From NCBI GenBank assembly GCA_947493145.1, contig CANLPZ010000002.1, forward strand, positions 1,015,364-1,079,363: a DNA stretch of 64,000 nucleotides, written 5' to 3'. A program made the translations under genes and the position numbers. The notes beneath the pieces are model-generated. The model had not been told where the DNA came from. It searched no databases and worked only from the letters and a program-made list of their open reading frames with translations. Shown piece after piece: positions 26,262 to 34,471 of this stretch. The number at the start of each line of letters is the position of its first letter. Position 1 is the stretch's first letter. This DNA is from an uncultured Paracoccaceae bacterium. Lineage in GTDB: Bacteria; Pseudomonadota; Alphaproteobacteria; Rhodobacterales; Rhodobacteraceae.

Positions 26262-27506
26262 ATGGTACGGGGTGAACAAGAGGTGGTGACGCGACGGGTG
26301 TTTTACATCCCGGGCTATGATCCCATTCATCCGCGTCGGTACCGTGAACTGTACCGCAAAGAAGGCGCCACACAGGCCGAAATTTCAGGATACAACATTG
26401 AATTGACGCCAAAAACCGGTGGCGAAAATTATGGGTGGCAGGTCAACGGCGACATCGACGGTCAGACAAGTCACGCCGAATTTGATGTTTTGGTGTGGTC
26501 GGACATTGTTCGCGACAGTATGGAATTAAACATCCCTCAGACCTATTGGGTGATGGTTCGCACCTCTTTTACCTATATCGCATCGGGCGCTTTGCGACGA
26601 CTGATGCGGTTGCGCAAGGGACCCGTCATTGCGGCGCTTTATCCGATTGGGATGTTGGTGCTGCAGTTGCTGGTCGCGCTGTTACTGGGGTGGGGTGCAG
26701 GGGCGTTGATCGCCAAGGTGCTTGGTATGTTGGGGCTGGGTCAGGTCCCATTTGTCCTAACTGCCGTGAAACTTGCGGTCGCAATACCGATCATCGTCGC
26801 CGTCTTGCGATGGTTTAAGGCAAAGGACGGAAAATTCTTTGCCTATTACCTGATGCATGATTACGCCTATTCAGCGGCAACACAGGGGGAGAACGCGCCA
26901 GAATTAGAAACCCGCATGCGCGTGTTTAAAGGCATGATCGCGCGGGCCTTGGCGTCAGATGTGGACGAGGTTTTGGTAGTTGGCCATTCCTCTGGCGCGC
27001 ATTTGGGGGTGTCGATCCTGTCCGATCTGATCCGCGACGGTGGGGTGCATGCGGATGGTCCGAAACTGTCGTTTCTGTCATTGGGGCAGGTGGTTCCGAT
27101 GGTGTCTTTCCTACCCAAAGCGTGGCGTTTGCGGGCGGATTTGGCGTTTCTAAGTACACGATCCGAATTGGCGTGGATCGATGTCACAGCGCCTGGTGAT
27201 GGCTGCGCGTTCGCACTGTGTGACCCTGTGTCTGTGTCGGTCAAAGAACCGACGGGGAAACGCTGGCCGTTGGTGTTTTCTGCTGCCTTTACCCAGTCCC
27301 TAAGCCCCGCGCGATGGAAAGAATTGCGCTGGCGGTTTTTCCGGCTGCATTTTCAATACCTATGTGCGTTCGATCGACCCAAGGATTATGACTACTTTCA
27401 GATCACAGCGGGGCCTTTGAGCCTTGGAACGCGGTATAAGGACCGCGGCCCAAGCAAATCGCGTATTGATGTTCTGGCGTCGAAATACACGAGCACAGCG
27501 CCATGA
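26262..27506 (+). CDS. Membrane-associated alpha/beta hydrolase-like protein
   Basis: A 414-aa protein not assigned to a named family. Two hydrophobic segments near residues 123-150 and 155-180 suggest membrane anchoring. A serine-hydrolase nucleophile elbow VVGHSSGAHLGV lies near residue 245; YIPGYDPIHPRRYRELYR at the N-terminus resembles an oxyanion-side loop of lipase-like proteins. Its stop overlaps the P450 start (ATGA), indicating translational coupling. A lipid or ester substrate shared with the P450 is an inference. Confidence 0.75.
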   Translation: MVRGEQEVVTRRVFYIPGYDPIHPRRYRELYRKEGATQAEISGYNIELTPKTGGENYGWQVNGDIDGQTSHAEFDVLVWSDIVRDSMELNIPQTYWVMVRTSFTYIASGALRRLMRLRKGPVIAALYPIGMLVLQLLVALLLGWGAGALIAKVLGMLGLGQVPFVLTAVKLAVAIPIIVAVLRWFKAKDGKFFAYYLMHDYAYSAATQGENAPELETRMRVFKGMIARALASDVDEVLVVGHSSGAHLGVSILSDLIRDGGVHADGPKLSFLSLGQVVPMVSFLPKAWRLRADLAFLSTRSELAWIDVTAPGDGCAFALCDPVSVSVKEPTGKRWPLVFSAAFTQSLSPARWKELRWRFFRLHFQYLCAFDRPKDYDYFQITAGPLSLGTRYKDRGPSKSRIDVLASKYTSTAP

Positions 27507-28855
27507 TCCCGCCCAAGCCCCCGTCACGCCCAGACAAAGTTTCGCTGTGGCGCTATATGCGGTTGTTTCGTACGGATATTCTGTCGGCGCAGCCGGAAAA
27601 ACTGTACCGCGCTTGGATGGCGGAATTTAAAACGCCGTTTTTCCGCAGCTATCTGGCGAATGATCCCAATTTGGTGAAAACGGTTCTAAAGGAACGCCCC
27701 GATGATTTTCCTAAATCGGATCGGATCGGCGAAGGGCTGCGTCCGCTTTTGGGCAATTCGGTGTTTCTGACAAATGGCGACACATGGAAACGGCAACGCC
27801 GCATCATAGACCCCGCATTCGAAGGCGGGCGCCTGCGCGACACCTATCCGGCGATGTGGGCCGCGTCCAAAGCTGCTGTGGCGCGATTGTCAGACGCGGC
27901 GGATGGGACACCGATCGATATCGAACCTGAAACCAGCCACGCGGCAGCAGATGTGATTTTTCGGACGTTGTTTTCGCTGCCGATTGAACACGAAATTGCA
28001 TCGCAAGTGTTTTCTGAATTCAAAACCTATCAACGCAGTCAGCCGATATTAAATCTTGCGGCGTTTGTGCCATTGCCCAAATGGATGCCGCGTTTCTTTC
28101 GCGGACGCACAAAACAAGCTGCGGCGTCGATCCGACGGTTGATCACCCAGCTGACCGATGAGCGCATGCACGCGATTAAGGCAGGAACGGCGCCAAACGA
28201 TTTGGCGACGAAGATCATGACCACGGTTGATCCCGAAACAGGGCAGGGGTTTGACACCCAAGAAATGGTCGACCAAGTGGCGATTTTCTTTCTGGCTGGG
28301 CATGAAACCTCTGCGTCTGCTTTGGCGTGGGCGCTGTATTTGATGGCGGAAAATCCCGACTGGCAGGAAAAAGTCGCGAAAGAGGCTGAAATTCTGACGT
28401 CAGACGATTTCTCCTTAATCTCCAAGCTTAAAGTAAGCCGTGATGTTTTTCGCGAAACTTTGCGGCTGTACCCGCCTGTGCCAATGATGGTGCGCGAAAC
28501 CACCTGTCCGGAACATTTCCGCGACCGCGAGGTGCCGGTTGGATCGCAAGTTGTCGTATCCCCATGGCATTTGCATCGCCAAAACCGTCTGTGGGACCGG
28601 CCAGATGAATTTGATCCGACACGGTGGGCCACAGAAAACGGTCAAAAATGCCAACGGGATGCGTTTATCCCGTTTTCGGCTGGTTCTCGGGTATGTACAG
28701 GCGCGGGTTTCGCCATGGTTGAAGGTGTTTTGTTACTGTCCATGATTCTGAAACACTTCAGAATCGATGTCGCAAAAGGCCAAAAACCGGTGCCTGTGGC
28801 GCATTTGACCGTAAGGTCAAAAGAGGGGATTTGGTTAACATTCAACCAAAGGTAA
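27503..28855 (+). CDS. Cytochrome P450
   Basis: Heme-thiolate monooxygenase, 450 aa. The I-helix oxygen-binding motif AGHETS (about residues 264-269), the ExxR motif in FRETLRLYPPV and the heme loop FSAGSRVCTGAGFA with the Cys ligand are complete. There is no N-terminal membrane anchor, so it is probably soluble and needs a separate ferredoxin and reductase, which are not nearby. Overall length and motif spacing resemble bacterial fatty-acid or CYP4-like enzymes, but the substrate is unknown. It forms a two-gene operon with the membrane hydrolase. Confidence 0.93.
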   Translation: MIPPKPPSRPDKVSLWRYMRLFRTDILSAQPEKLYRAWMAEFKTPFFRSYLANDPNLVKTVLKERPDDFPKSDRIGEGLRPLLGNSVFLTNGDTWKRQRRIIDPAFEGGRLRDTYPAMWAASKAAVARLSDAADGTPIDIEPETSHAAADVIFRTLFSLPIEHEIASQVFSEFKTYQRSQPILNLAAFVPLPKWMPRFFRGRTKQAAASIRRLITQLTDERMHAIKAGTAPNDLATKIMTTVDPETGQGFDTQEMVDQVAIFFLAGHETSASALAWALYLMAENPDWQEKVAKEAEILTSDDFSLISKLKVSRDVFRETLRLYPPVPMMVRETTCPEHFRDREVPVGSQVVVSPWHLHRQNRLWDRPDEFDPTRWATENGQKCQRDAFIPFSAGSRVCTGAGFAMVEGVLLLSMILKHFRIDVAKGQKPVPVAHLTVRSKEGIWLTFNQR

Positions 28856-29076
28856 TGCGCATATCCTGCCCCAAAGTACAGCTTCCCTAGGGTCAACTTG
28901 AGATTAATAAAAGATTAACTTCACAAAAAGTTATTGTTTTAAATCAATGCAATAGGCGCACTTATGCCACATTTTTTCCCTGTTTTGACGCGTTAACCAG
29001 ACTCTTTCCCCCCCGTTGATCCATTGAGGGTCACGGCCCCAAATCTTAAATTGAGATTGTTACCGAGGGGGACGTT
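28856..29076 (+). other. AT-rich control region ahead of a small hypothetical gene
   Basis: About 220 bp, more AT-rich than the neighbours. It holds a perfect CtrA-type box (listed separately), a second TTAACC half-site near 28994, and a strong GAGGGGGA Shine-Dalgarno in front of the 29077 start. No terminator for the P450 operon was recognised. Confidence 0.45.
28904..28919 (+). promoter_or_regulatory. CtrA-type binding site
   Basis: TTAATAAAAGATTAAC matches the full CtrA consensus TTAA-N7-TTAAC. It lies 158 bp ahead of the small hypothetical gene at 29077 and 49 bp after the P450 stop. CtrA in Rhodobacterales controls motility, gene-transfer-agent and related genes. The match is exact, but its activity is inferred. 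Confidence 0.5.
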
Positions 29077-29391
29077 ATGTTCAAAACTGTACTACGTATC
29101 ATCACCGGGTCTGCTGCTACTGACCCAAAAACAGAAAACCAAACTGCGACCGGATTGCGTGTGGCAATACCATCTTTTGGTATCCCTGGAATCCGCGTCG
29201 TGCCAAATGAGCCAGAGATTGAAAAAACATCTCGTGCGGAAATCGAAGAGATTTTCGAGGCTGAACTGTTGGGAAAGTCTTTGTCACCTGACGCAAACCA
29301 TTTCGGTTTTACAAAAGGTGAACGTACTGAGTTGTTGGTCAACCAGAAACTCCGTGATGCGCTCTATAGCGACATGAAAAAGGCGGCTTAA
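29077..29391 (+). CDS. Hypothetical protein
   Basis: A 104-aa soluble protein with no recognised domain. It has a short N-terminal hydrophobic patch, a Pro/Gly-rich middle (about residues 30-45) and a helical, charged C-terminal half ending in MKKAA. GAGGGGGA lies 8 bases before the ATG. The overlapping frame 29024-29377 is rejected because it has no such signal. The stop codon sits within the hairpin of a convergent terminator. The upstream CtrA box is the only clue to its role. Confidence 0.65.
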   Translation: MFKTVLRIITGSAATDPKTENQTATGLRVAIPSFGIPGIRVVPNEPEIEKTSRAEIEEIFEAELLGKSLSPDANHFGFTKGERTELLVNQKLRDALYSDMKKAA

Positions 29392-29406
29392 TCCGCAGCC
29401 GCCTTT
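29380..29406. terminator. Bidirectional terminator overlapping two stop codons
   Basis: AAGGCGGCT (29380-29388) and AGCCGCCTT (29397-29405) form a 9-bp stem. The T-rich side is better for leftward transcription (A-run on the left), ending the fumC-DUF4169-RHH transcript. Stops of both convergent genes lie inside the hairpin. Confidence 0.75.
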
Positions 29407-29627
29407 CGTAACTTGTCTTGGGTCTGTTGCAATACATAGACACGGATCGCCGAGGCAAGCCCCATATCCGTACCACGATCTTCGTCAATCTGCGCCGCCA
29501 ATACATTGATTGGGGTTCCCAGTTCCGCCGCAATCTCGCGGAAGGCATCCCAAAATGGCGTTTCCAAACTGACGGATGTGCGGTGACCGTGTAAGGTCAA
29601 AGAATGTTTTACAGGCCGTCCAGACAT
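29388..29627 (-). CDS. Ribbon-helix-helix domain protein
   Basis: A 79-aa protein of the alphaproteobacterial ribbon-helix-helix type (pfam13467). The strand HSLTLHGHRTSVSLETPFWDA is followed by two helices including EIAAELGTPINVLAAQIDED. Such proteins bind DNA as dimers. It starts one base inside the stop of the DUF4169 gene and is the last gene of the fumC transcript; its targets are unknown. Confidence 0.85.
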   Translation of the reverse strand: MSGRPVKHSLTLHGHRTSVSLETPFWDAFREIAAELGTPINVLAAQIDEDRGTDMGLASAIRVYVLQQTQDKLRKAAAD

Positions 29628-29806
29628 CAGTTTTCTTCGAACTTGTGTTGATCCAAATGCCGCTTTTTTCGGTCTTCCGTCGCCGCATCTAACAGTCGTT
29701 CTGCTTTGGTCCGGCCGAACTTCGCTGCATTTTCGTCTGCGCGGGCCTTTTTATCGGCCCGCGTTTTTTGTTTGCGAAACTTATTTAAGTTTACGGGTTG
29801 GTTCAT
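29627..29806 (-). CDS. DUF4169-family small protein
   Basis: A 59-aa, strongly basic, highly charged protein beginning [20 protein letters not shown] and ending HKFEEN, characteristic of DUF4169. Its ATG overlaps the fumC stop as ATGA and its TGA overlaps the next ATG, so it is translationally coupled on both sides. The same fumC-DUF4169-RHH order is common in Rhodobacterales. Function unknown; the composition suggests nucleic-acid binding. Confidence 0.85.
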   Translation of the reverse strand: MNQPVNLNKFRKQKTRADKKARADENAAKFGRTKAERLLDAATEDRKKRHLDQHKFEEN

Positions 29807-31191
29807 TTAGGGCCAATCATTTGCTCAGGACGCACCACGCGGTCAAACGTTTCTTCGTCAACAAATCCTAATGCGATGGCTTCCTCTTTCAAGGTCGTCC
29901 CGTTTTTGTGGGCTGTCTTGGCCACGGTGGTGGCGTTGTCATAGCCGATTTCAGGGGCCAAGGCCGTCACCAACATCAAGCTTTCGTTCATGATGCGGGT
30001 GATGTTGTCGACGTTGGCTTGGATGCCAACCACGCAATTGTCGGTAAAGGCAACGGAGGCATCCCCCAACAGCTGCATGGATTGCAAAACATTGTAGGAC
30101 ATCATCGGTTTATAAACGTTCAATTCGAAATGACCCTGAGAACCGGCAAAGCCGACAGCCGCGTCGTTTCCGATGACATGTGCACAGACCTGTGTCATGG
30201 CTTCGCATTGTGTCGGGTTCACTTTACCAGGCATGATCGATGAGCCAGGTTCGTTTTCTGGAAGCATCAATTCCCCCAAGCCACAGCGCGGTCCAGAGCC
30301 GAGCAAACGAATGTCATTGGCCACTTTGAACAGGCTTGCCGCCACAGTTTTCAAAGCGCCCGACATTTCGACCATCGCATCATGGGCGGCCAGTGCTTCG
30401 AATTTGTTTGGAGCGGTGACAAATGGCAATCCGGTGATGTCGGCCATATGACCCGCGACTGTGTCGCCCCAACCGTTTGGCGTGTTCAATCCGGTGCCAA
30501 CCGCAGTCCCGCCTTGCGCCAATTCGTAAATGTCGCCCAACGCGCGTTTTACACGTTCGATACCTTTGGCGACTTGATGTGTGTATCCAGAAAATTCTTG
30601 CGCCAACGTAAGCGGGGTCGCGTCCATCGTGTGGGTGCGGCCAATTTTGATAATGCCGTCGAATTCTTTCACCTTTGCGTCCAGTGCCGCGTGGAGCTTT
30701 TCCAAACCAGGCAACAAAACGTCGCGCGCCGTCATCGCGGTAGCGATATGCATGGCGGTGGGGAAGGTGTCGTTGGAGGATTGACCCATATTACAATGGT
30801 CGTTCGGGTGGACAGGGTCCTTGGACCCGATCACGCCACCCAAGATTTCGATCGCACGGTTCGCGATGACCTCGTTTGAGTTCATGTTTGATTGCGTGCC
30901 CGATCCGGTTTGCCACACAACCAATGGAAAGTTGTCGTCGAATTTACCATCGACCACTTCGCCAGCTGCTTGGATAATCGCATCTGCTTTGTCCGCAGGC
31001 AATTTTCCCAAATCCTTGTTGGCCATGGCACAAGCTTTTTTGATCACGCCCAATGCGCGCACAATGGCGACGGGCTGTTTTTCCCAACCAATGGGGAAGT
31101 TCATGATCGAGCGCTGCGTTTGCGCGCCCCAGTATTTGTCGGATGGGACCTCTAGGGGGCCAAAGCTGTCAGTTTCGGTACGGGTGCTCAT
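29803..31191 (-). CDS. fumC: Class II fumarate hydratase
   Basis: Iron-independent fumarase of the TCA cycle, 462 aa. The superfamily signature [16 protein letters not shown] (about residues 315-330), the [14 protein letters not shown] substrate loop, [11 protein letters not shown] and the catalytic His in [10 protein letters not shown] are present. It heads a three-gene transcript with DUF4169 and the ribbon-helix-helix gene. No other TCA gene is adjacent. Confidence 0.97.
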   Translation of the reverse strand: MSTRTETDSFGPLEVPSDKYWGAQTQRSIMNFPIGWEKQPVAIVRALGVIKKACAMANKDLGKLPADKADAIIQAAGEVVDGKFDDNFPLVVWQTGSGTQSNMNSNEVIANRAIEILGGVIGSKDPVHPNDHCNMGQSSNDTFPTAMHIATAMTARDVLLPGLEKLHAALDAKVKEFDGIIKIGRTHTMDATPLTLAQEFSGYTHQVAKGIERVKRALGDIYELAQGGTAVGTGLNTPNGWGDTVAGHMADITGLPFVTAPNKFEALAAHDAMVEMSGALKTVAASLFKVANDIRLLGSGPRCGLGELMLPENEPGSSIMPGKVNPTQCEAMTQVCAHVIGNDAAVGFAGSQGHFELNVYKPMMSYNVLQSMQLLGDASVAFTDNCVVGIQANVDNITRIMNESLMLVTALAPEIGYDNATTVAKTAHKNGTTLKEEAIALGFVDEETFDRVVRPEQMIGPK

Positions 31192-31326
31192 CGCGATCTC
31201 CTCTTCATCCGCTGTTACGCGCAGCTATACGACCGCAAGAACGCAGTTGCAAATTTTTGGCGCTAACAGTTGGAAACTTTGTTTGAACGATCCTGAAACC
31301 GCTAATTTTTCAGACGTTTCTGGGGG

Positions 31327-31809
31327 TCAGGACTTTCGAAACGCGTCGAGCGAGACAACTTCGGCCTCTTTCGCGGGTTCATCAGCAGGCTCGACCATTT
31401 CTTCCATTGGTGCTTCGGGTATTTCGGTGACGTCGATGTCTTCGATTTCGTCGTCTTCTTGCGCTTCAAAGCGCAGCCCGAATTCAACAGATGGGTCAAC
31501 AAAGGTGCTGATCGCGTCGTAAGGGATATAAAGCGGCTCAGGCGCATCACCGAAATTCAATGTGACGGAAAAGCCTTCGTCGGTCACAACAAGGTTGTCG
31601 AACCAATGTTGCATAACAACGGTCATTTCATCGGGGTACCGGTCAGACAACCAATCCGCAATTTCGACATCTGGGTGTTCTGTATCAAACGTAATGAAAA
31701 AATGGTGTTCGCCCGGTAATCCGTTTTCAGCGATATCGATCAACAAGTTTTGGATCAAACCGCGCATGGCGCTTTGCATGAGTTGTCCATAATCGATGCT
31801 GCGTGTCAT
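31327..31809 (-). CDS. sspB: SspB-family ClpXP adaptor protein
   Basis: A 160-aa alphaproteobacterial SspB, which delivers ssrA-tagged proteins to ClpXP. The N-terminal fold carries HHFFITFDTEHPDV and YPDEMTVVMQHWFDNLVV, lining the tag-binding groove, and a disordered acidic linker ends in the ClpX-binding tail VVSLDAFRKS. The tmRNA gene that makes the tag lies 2.3 kb away in the same direction. Confidence 0.9.
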   Translation of the reverse strand: MTRSIDYGQLMQSAMRGLIQNLLIDIAENGLPGEHHFFITFDTEHPDVEIADWLSDRYPDEMTVVMQHWFDNLVVTDEGFSVTLNFGDAPEPLYIPYDAISTFVDPSVEFGLRFEAQEDDEIEDIDVTEIPEAPMEEMVEPADEPAKEAEVVSLDAFRKS

Positions 31810-31887
31810 CTTTTCGCCCCCAGTCTTGCTTGCTTCAGCATAGGCGATTTTAATCTGATGAAAAGGGGCGTTTGACGTCGGACCCGA

Positions 31888-33132
31888 TTAGAAAACTGAA
31901 GTCACAAAAATTCCAAGCCCTGCACAAATTAGCAGCACCCAAAGAATATCCATTTTTCGCCAAAACGTAAGCACAGCGGCCAAAGCGGTTAGGCAAACGG
32001 CCGTCAGGTTCAGACTATCCCATTCGATTTGCAACATCTGAAGGCCAAACCACTGTGTTGGCTCAATGGTCTCAAATATAACATGGGCGGCGAACCAGAC
32101 CGACAGATTGGCGATCACACCTACCACCGTGGCCGTCACAGCCGCCAAAGCGGCGGCCAATCGTGGGCGGTGGGTCAACGCATCGATGAACGGCGCCCCA
32201 ACAAAAATCCAGATGAAACAGGGGACAAAGGTTACCCACAACGTCAGCAATGCCGCCGCCAAAGCACCCCATGTTCCATAAAACTGTGCACCGGCGACAG
32301 TCGCGACAAATTCAGTGACCAAAATCAGCGGGCCAGGTGTCGTTTCCGCCAGACCCAGTGCATCCATCATCTGTTGCGTTGTGATCCAGCCGAAATCGCC
32401 AACGATCGATTGGGTCATATACGACAACACCGCGTAAGCGCCCCCAAAGGTCACGACCGCAAGTTTCGAAAAGAAAAGGCCAACATCAAGGAAAAAGTCA
32501 GCGTTTGATATCCACAGCACGACAAGGGGCAGGGCCCAAAGCGTGATCCCGATTAGAGCGATTTTGAACGAAAAGCGCGGAAGCGGCGGTGCTTTGATAT
32601 CAGAGCACTGCGCGGACAATGCACCGATCAGTGCTGCGACCGCGATAACCATAGGAAACGGCAGATTAAAGAAAAACAACGCGACAAAGCCTGCGCAGGC
32701 CAAAACCCAACTCAGTCGTGTTCTCAGCGCTTTTTTGGCAATGTTTTTCAGGGCGTGAAGCACAATCACGGCCACTGCCGCCTTGATCCCTAAAAACGCG
32801 GCTTGCACCCAAGTCACGTCGCCAAAGTGAACATAGGCCAATGCCAACGCCAATATGACAAGCGCACCTGGCAATACGAATAGACCACCCGTAATCAGCC
32901 CACCGACGATGCCGCGCAATCGCCATCCGGTATAGGTGGCCAATTGCATTGCTTCAGGTCCTGGTAACAACATGCAAAACGAGAGGGCCCGCAGATATTG
33001 GTCTTCGGTCAACCATGGCCGATCTTCAACAAATTCTTTGTGCATCAATGCGATTTGCGCCGCAGGTCCGCCAAAAGACAAAACACCGACGCGAAAGGCC
33101 GTTTTTGTAAGCTCTGGGAATGTGACTTTCAT
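31888..33132 (-). CDS. chrA: Chromate transporter ChrA (CHR family)
   Basis: Long-chain CHR-family membrane protein, 414 aa, that exports chromate by proton motive force. Two homologous halves of about 200 aa each are visible: the first carries FGGPAAQIALMH and LLPGPEAMQLATYTGW, the second FGGAYAVLSYM and TTPGPLILVTEFVAT. About ten membrane helices are predicted. It starts directly after the rhodanese-ChrB gene, making a two-gene chromate module. Confidence 0.93.
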   Translation of the reverse strand: MKVTFPELTKTAFRVGVLSFGGPAAQIALMHKEFVEDRPWLTEDQYLRALSFCMLLPGPEAMQLATYTGWRLRGIVGGLITGGLFVLPGALVILALALAYVHFGDVTWVQAAFLGIKAAVAVIVLHALKNIAKKALRTRLSWVLACAGFVALFFFNLPFPMVIAVAALIGALSAQCSDIKAPPLPRFSFKIALIGITLWALPLVVLWISNADFFLDVGLFFSKLAVVTFGGAYAVLSYMTQSIVGDFGWITTQQMMDALGLAETTPGPLILVTEFVATVAGAQFYGTWGALAAALLTLWVTFVPCFIWIFVGAPFIDALTHRPRLAAALAAVTATVVGVIANLSVWFAAHVIFETIEPTQWFGLQMLQIEWDSLNLTAVCLTALAAVLTFWRKMDILWVLLICAGLGIFVTSVF

Positions 33133-33134
33133 GG

Positions 33135-33947
33135 TTAAGTCTTTGGCCCGAAATCAGAATTATGGGTTTCGGATTGCCCATCACGAGCCCAGCGATACAG
33201 CGCATCATAAATTTTCAATCCCGCATTCATTTGCTCTGTGTCGTTAGTGAATTGGCGAGAAAGTCCAACGGAAACAGCCAAAAGTCCGGCCGCTTCTGGG
33301 GCAAGATGGTGTTGACCCAAATCGGCGGCACGCACGACGGTTGCCAAGCTGTTCAACGCAGGGTGCGCCAAGCCAAAAGTGTCGATCACCGCATCAAATG
33401 TGCATGTGTCGCCACCATGTGTGAACGGCGCGTTTTCCACGTCAAAGGCGGTCGCGTTAAATTTTTCAGCCACTGCCATAACATCCGCAGGCGGGACGAA
33501 TAAAAACTGCGCCTTTGGATCGATAAACCGACGAATGAGCCACGGGCAGGCGATCCGGTCAATTTTCGGGCGATGCCGCGTAACCCACACCGTTGATCCA
33601 TTTTGCGGTTGTGGCAAAGCCGCTGCAGGCACGCGCGGTAACCCCGCATCGCGCCATCCATACATGCCGCCGGTTAGGACCTCGGCTTGTCGCCCGTTTG
33701 CACGTAGCAACGCGGCCGTCCCATGGCTTAGCTTTTTTCCTTTTTGGCAGACGACCACAATGGGTCGGGCAATGTCGCCTGACAGTGTTTCAAGAACTTC
33801 GGCTGCAGAGGTTTTTACCGATGATGGCACCAAAAACGGATCTTCTGCGAAATCTTCTGGTGTGCAAACGTCCAAAATTTGGGGCGCGTCAGGCAGGCCA
33901 ATACGGCGCATCAATTGAGAAGTGGAGATTTCGGAAAATTTGGACAT
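33135..33947 (-). CDS. Rhodanese-ChrB fusion protein (chromate resistance)
   Basis: A 270-aa two-domain protein. Residues 1-115 are a rhodanese domain with the active-site loop VCQKGKKLSHG (Cys is the sulfur carrier). Residues 130-265 match the C-terminal domain of ChrB, beginning WVTRHRPKIDRIACPWLIRR, and include THGGDTCTF. ChrB proteins regulate or assist chromate export. The ATG at 33947 is favoured by AGGA ten bases upstream; the in-frame extension to 34070 runs through a structured leader. The stop lies 2 bp before the chrA start. Confidence 0.88.
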   Translation of the reverse strand: MSKFSEISTSQLMRRIGLPDAPQILDVCTPEDFAEDPFLVPSSVKTSAAEVLETLSGDIARPIVVVCQKGKKLSHGTAALLRANGRQAEVLTGGMYGWRDAGLPRVPAAALPQPQNGSTVWVTRHRPKIDRIACPWLIRRFIDPKAQFLFVPPADVMAVAEKFNATAFDVENAPFTHGGDTCTFDAVIDTFGLAHPALNSLATVVRAADLGQHHLAPEAAGLLAVSVGLSRQFTNDTEQMNAGLKIYDALYRWARDGQSETHNSDFGPKT

Positions 33948-34030
33948 ATCTGTGCATCCTAGAAAAACGTAACAGGGATGCGACGCTTGGGCCTTGGCCT
34001 CACGGGGGGATCGCGACCCCCATGGGCACA
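33948..34030 (-). promoter_or_regulatory. Structured leader with hidden Shine-Dalgarno ahead of the rhodanese-ChrB gene
   Basis: On the minus strand GCATCC (33981-33976) can pair with GGATGC (33959-33954), which contains most of the AGGA ribosome-binding site. Further upstream there is a GC-rich hairpin GGGG-GTCGCGAT-CCCC and a GGCC-AA-GGCC segment. A TTGACA box about 40 bp upstream could be the promoter. The layout suggests a cis-acting RNA; the alphaproteobacterial sul1 RNA model is a candidate to test, but this is not established. Confidence 0.4.
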
Positions 34031-34089
34031 ATGTCTTGAAAATCCACCGAAGTGTCAAGATTTGGGTCAAGGTTATAAAAGGGAGAAAG

Positions 34090-34440
34090 TGCCGGACTCT
34101 GTTGCCAGGCTCCGGCGGGCCCCGCCTAACGCGGCTAGGCGTTAGGGCTTAAGTTTCAGTATCTCCGACTGCTTACGCAGCCATTGCTACTGGAGCACGA
34201 TTGTCATTTGCAATTGTACAGTTTTCGCCGGTAACGGTGGCAGACAGCCGAGATAAAGCTAACATCTTTAGACGTTCGTCGATCCTATTTCGTCCCCGTC
34301 CGACCCCCAAATGAAGGGTATTTTGGTGGAGACGCCGGGTACCGCCCCCGGGTCCGATCCGCTTATTACATGCGCGTTTATATCCATAGTCCCGAAGGAC
34401 AATCCTTATATAGGCAGCGTTAAGCGCTTTGCCAATGGGC
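34090..34440 (-). ncRNA. ssrA: Two-piece (permuted) tmRNA, alphaproteobacterial type
   Basis: Minus-strand gene for tmRNA in the permuted order. The acceptor piece comes first and ends in ACCGCC-like T arm CCGGG-GGCGGTA-CCCGG, then CGTCTCC, A and CCA (CCA at 34326-34324). A spacer follows, then the coding piece starting GGGGACG at 34297, which pairs with CGTCTCC as the acceptor stem (one G-U), then GGATCGACGAACG. The tag codons at 34211-34173 read ANDNRAPVAMAA and stop TAA. A CCTAACGC/GCGTTAGG stem and GCCTGGCAACAG follow. The outer ends are approximate. Confidence 0.92.
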
Positions 34441-34451
34441 GGATGTGGATA

Positions 34452-34469
34452 TTTGGAACATTTGGAACA
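34452..34469. repeat. Tandem 9-bp repeat upstream of ssrA
   Basis: TTTGGAACA occurs twice in perfect tandem just upstream of the predicted tmRNA 5' end and 3 bp from the stop codon of the DUF4345-like gene. It occupies the expected core-promoter position of ssrA and may be a regulator-binding site. Confidence 0.5.
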
Positions 34470-34471
34470 GC

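Noticed and set aside
29024-29377. Overlapping 117-aa frame with the small hypothetical gene
   Set aside because: The frame starting at 29077 has a strong ribosome-binding site and a plausible protein composition; this one has neither.
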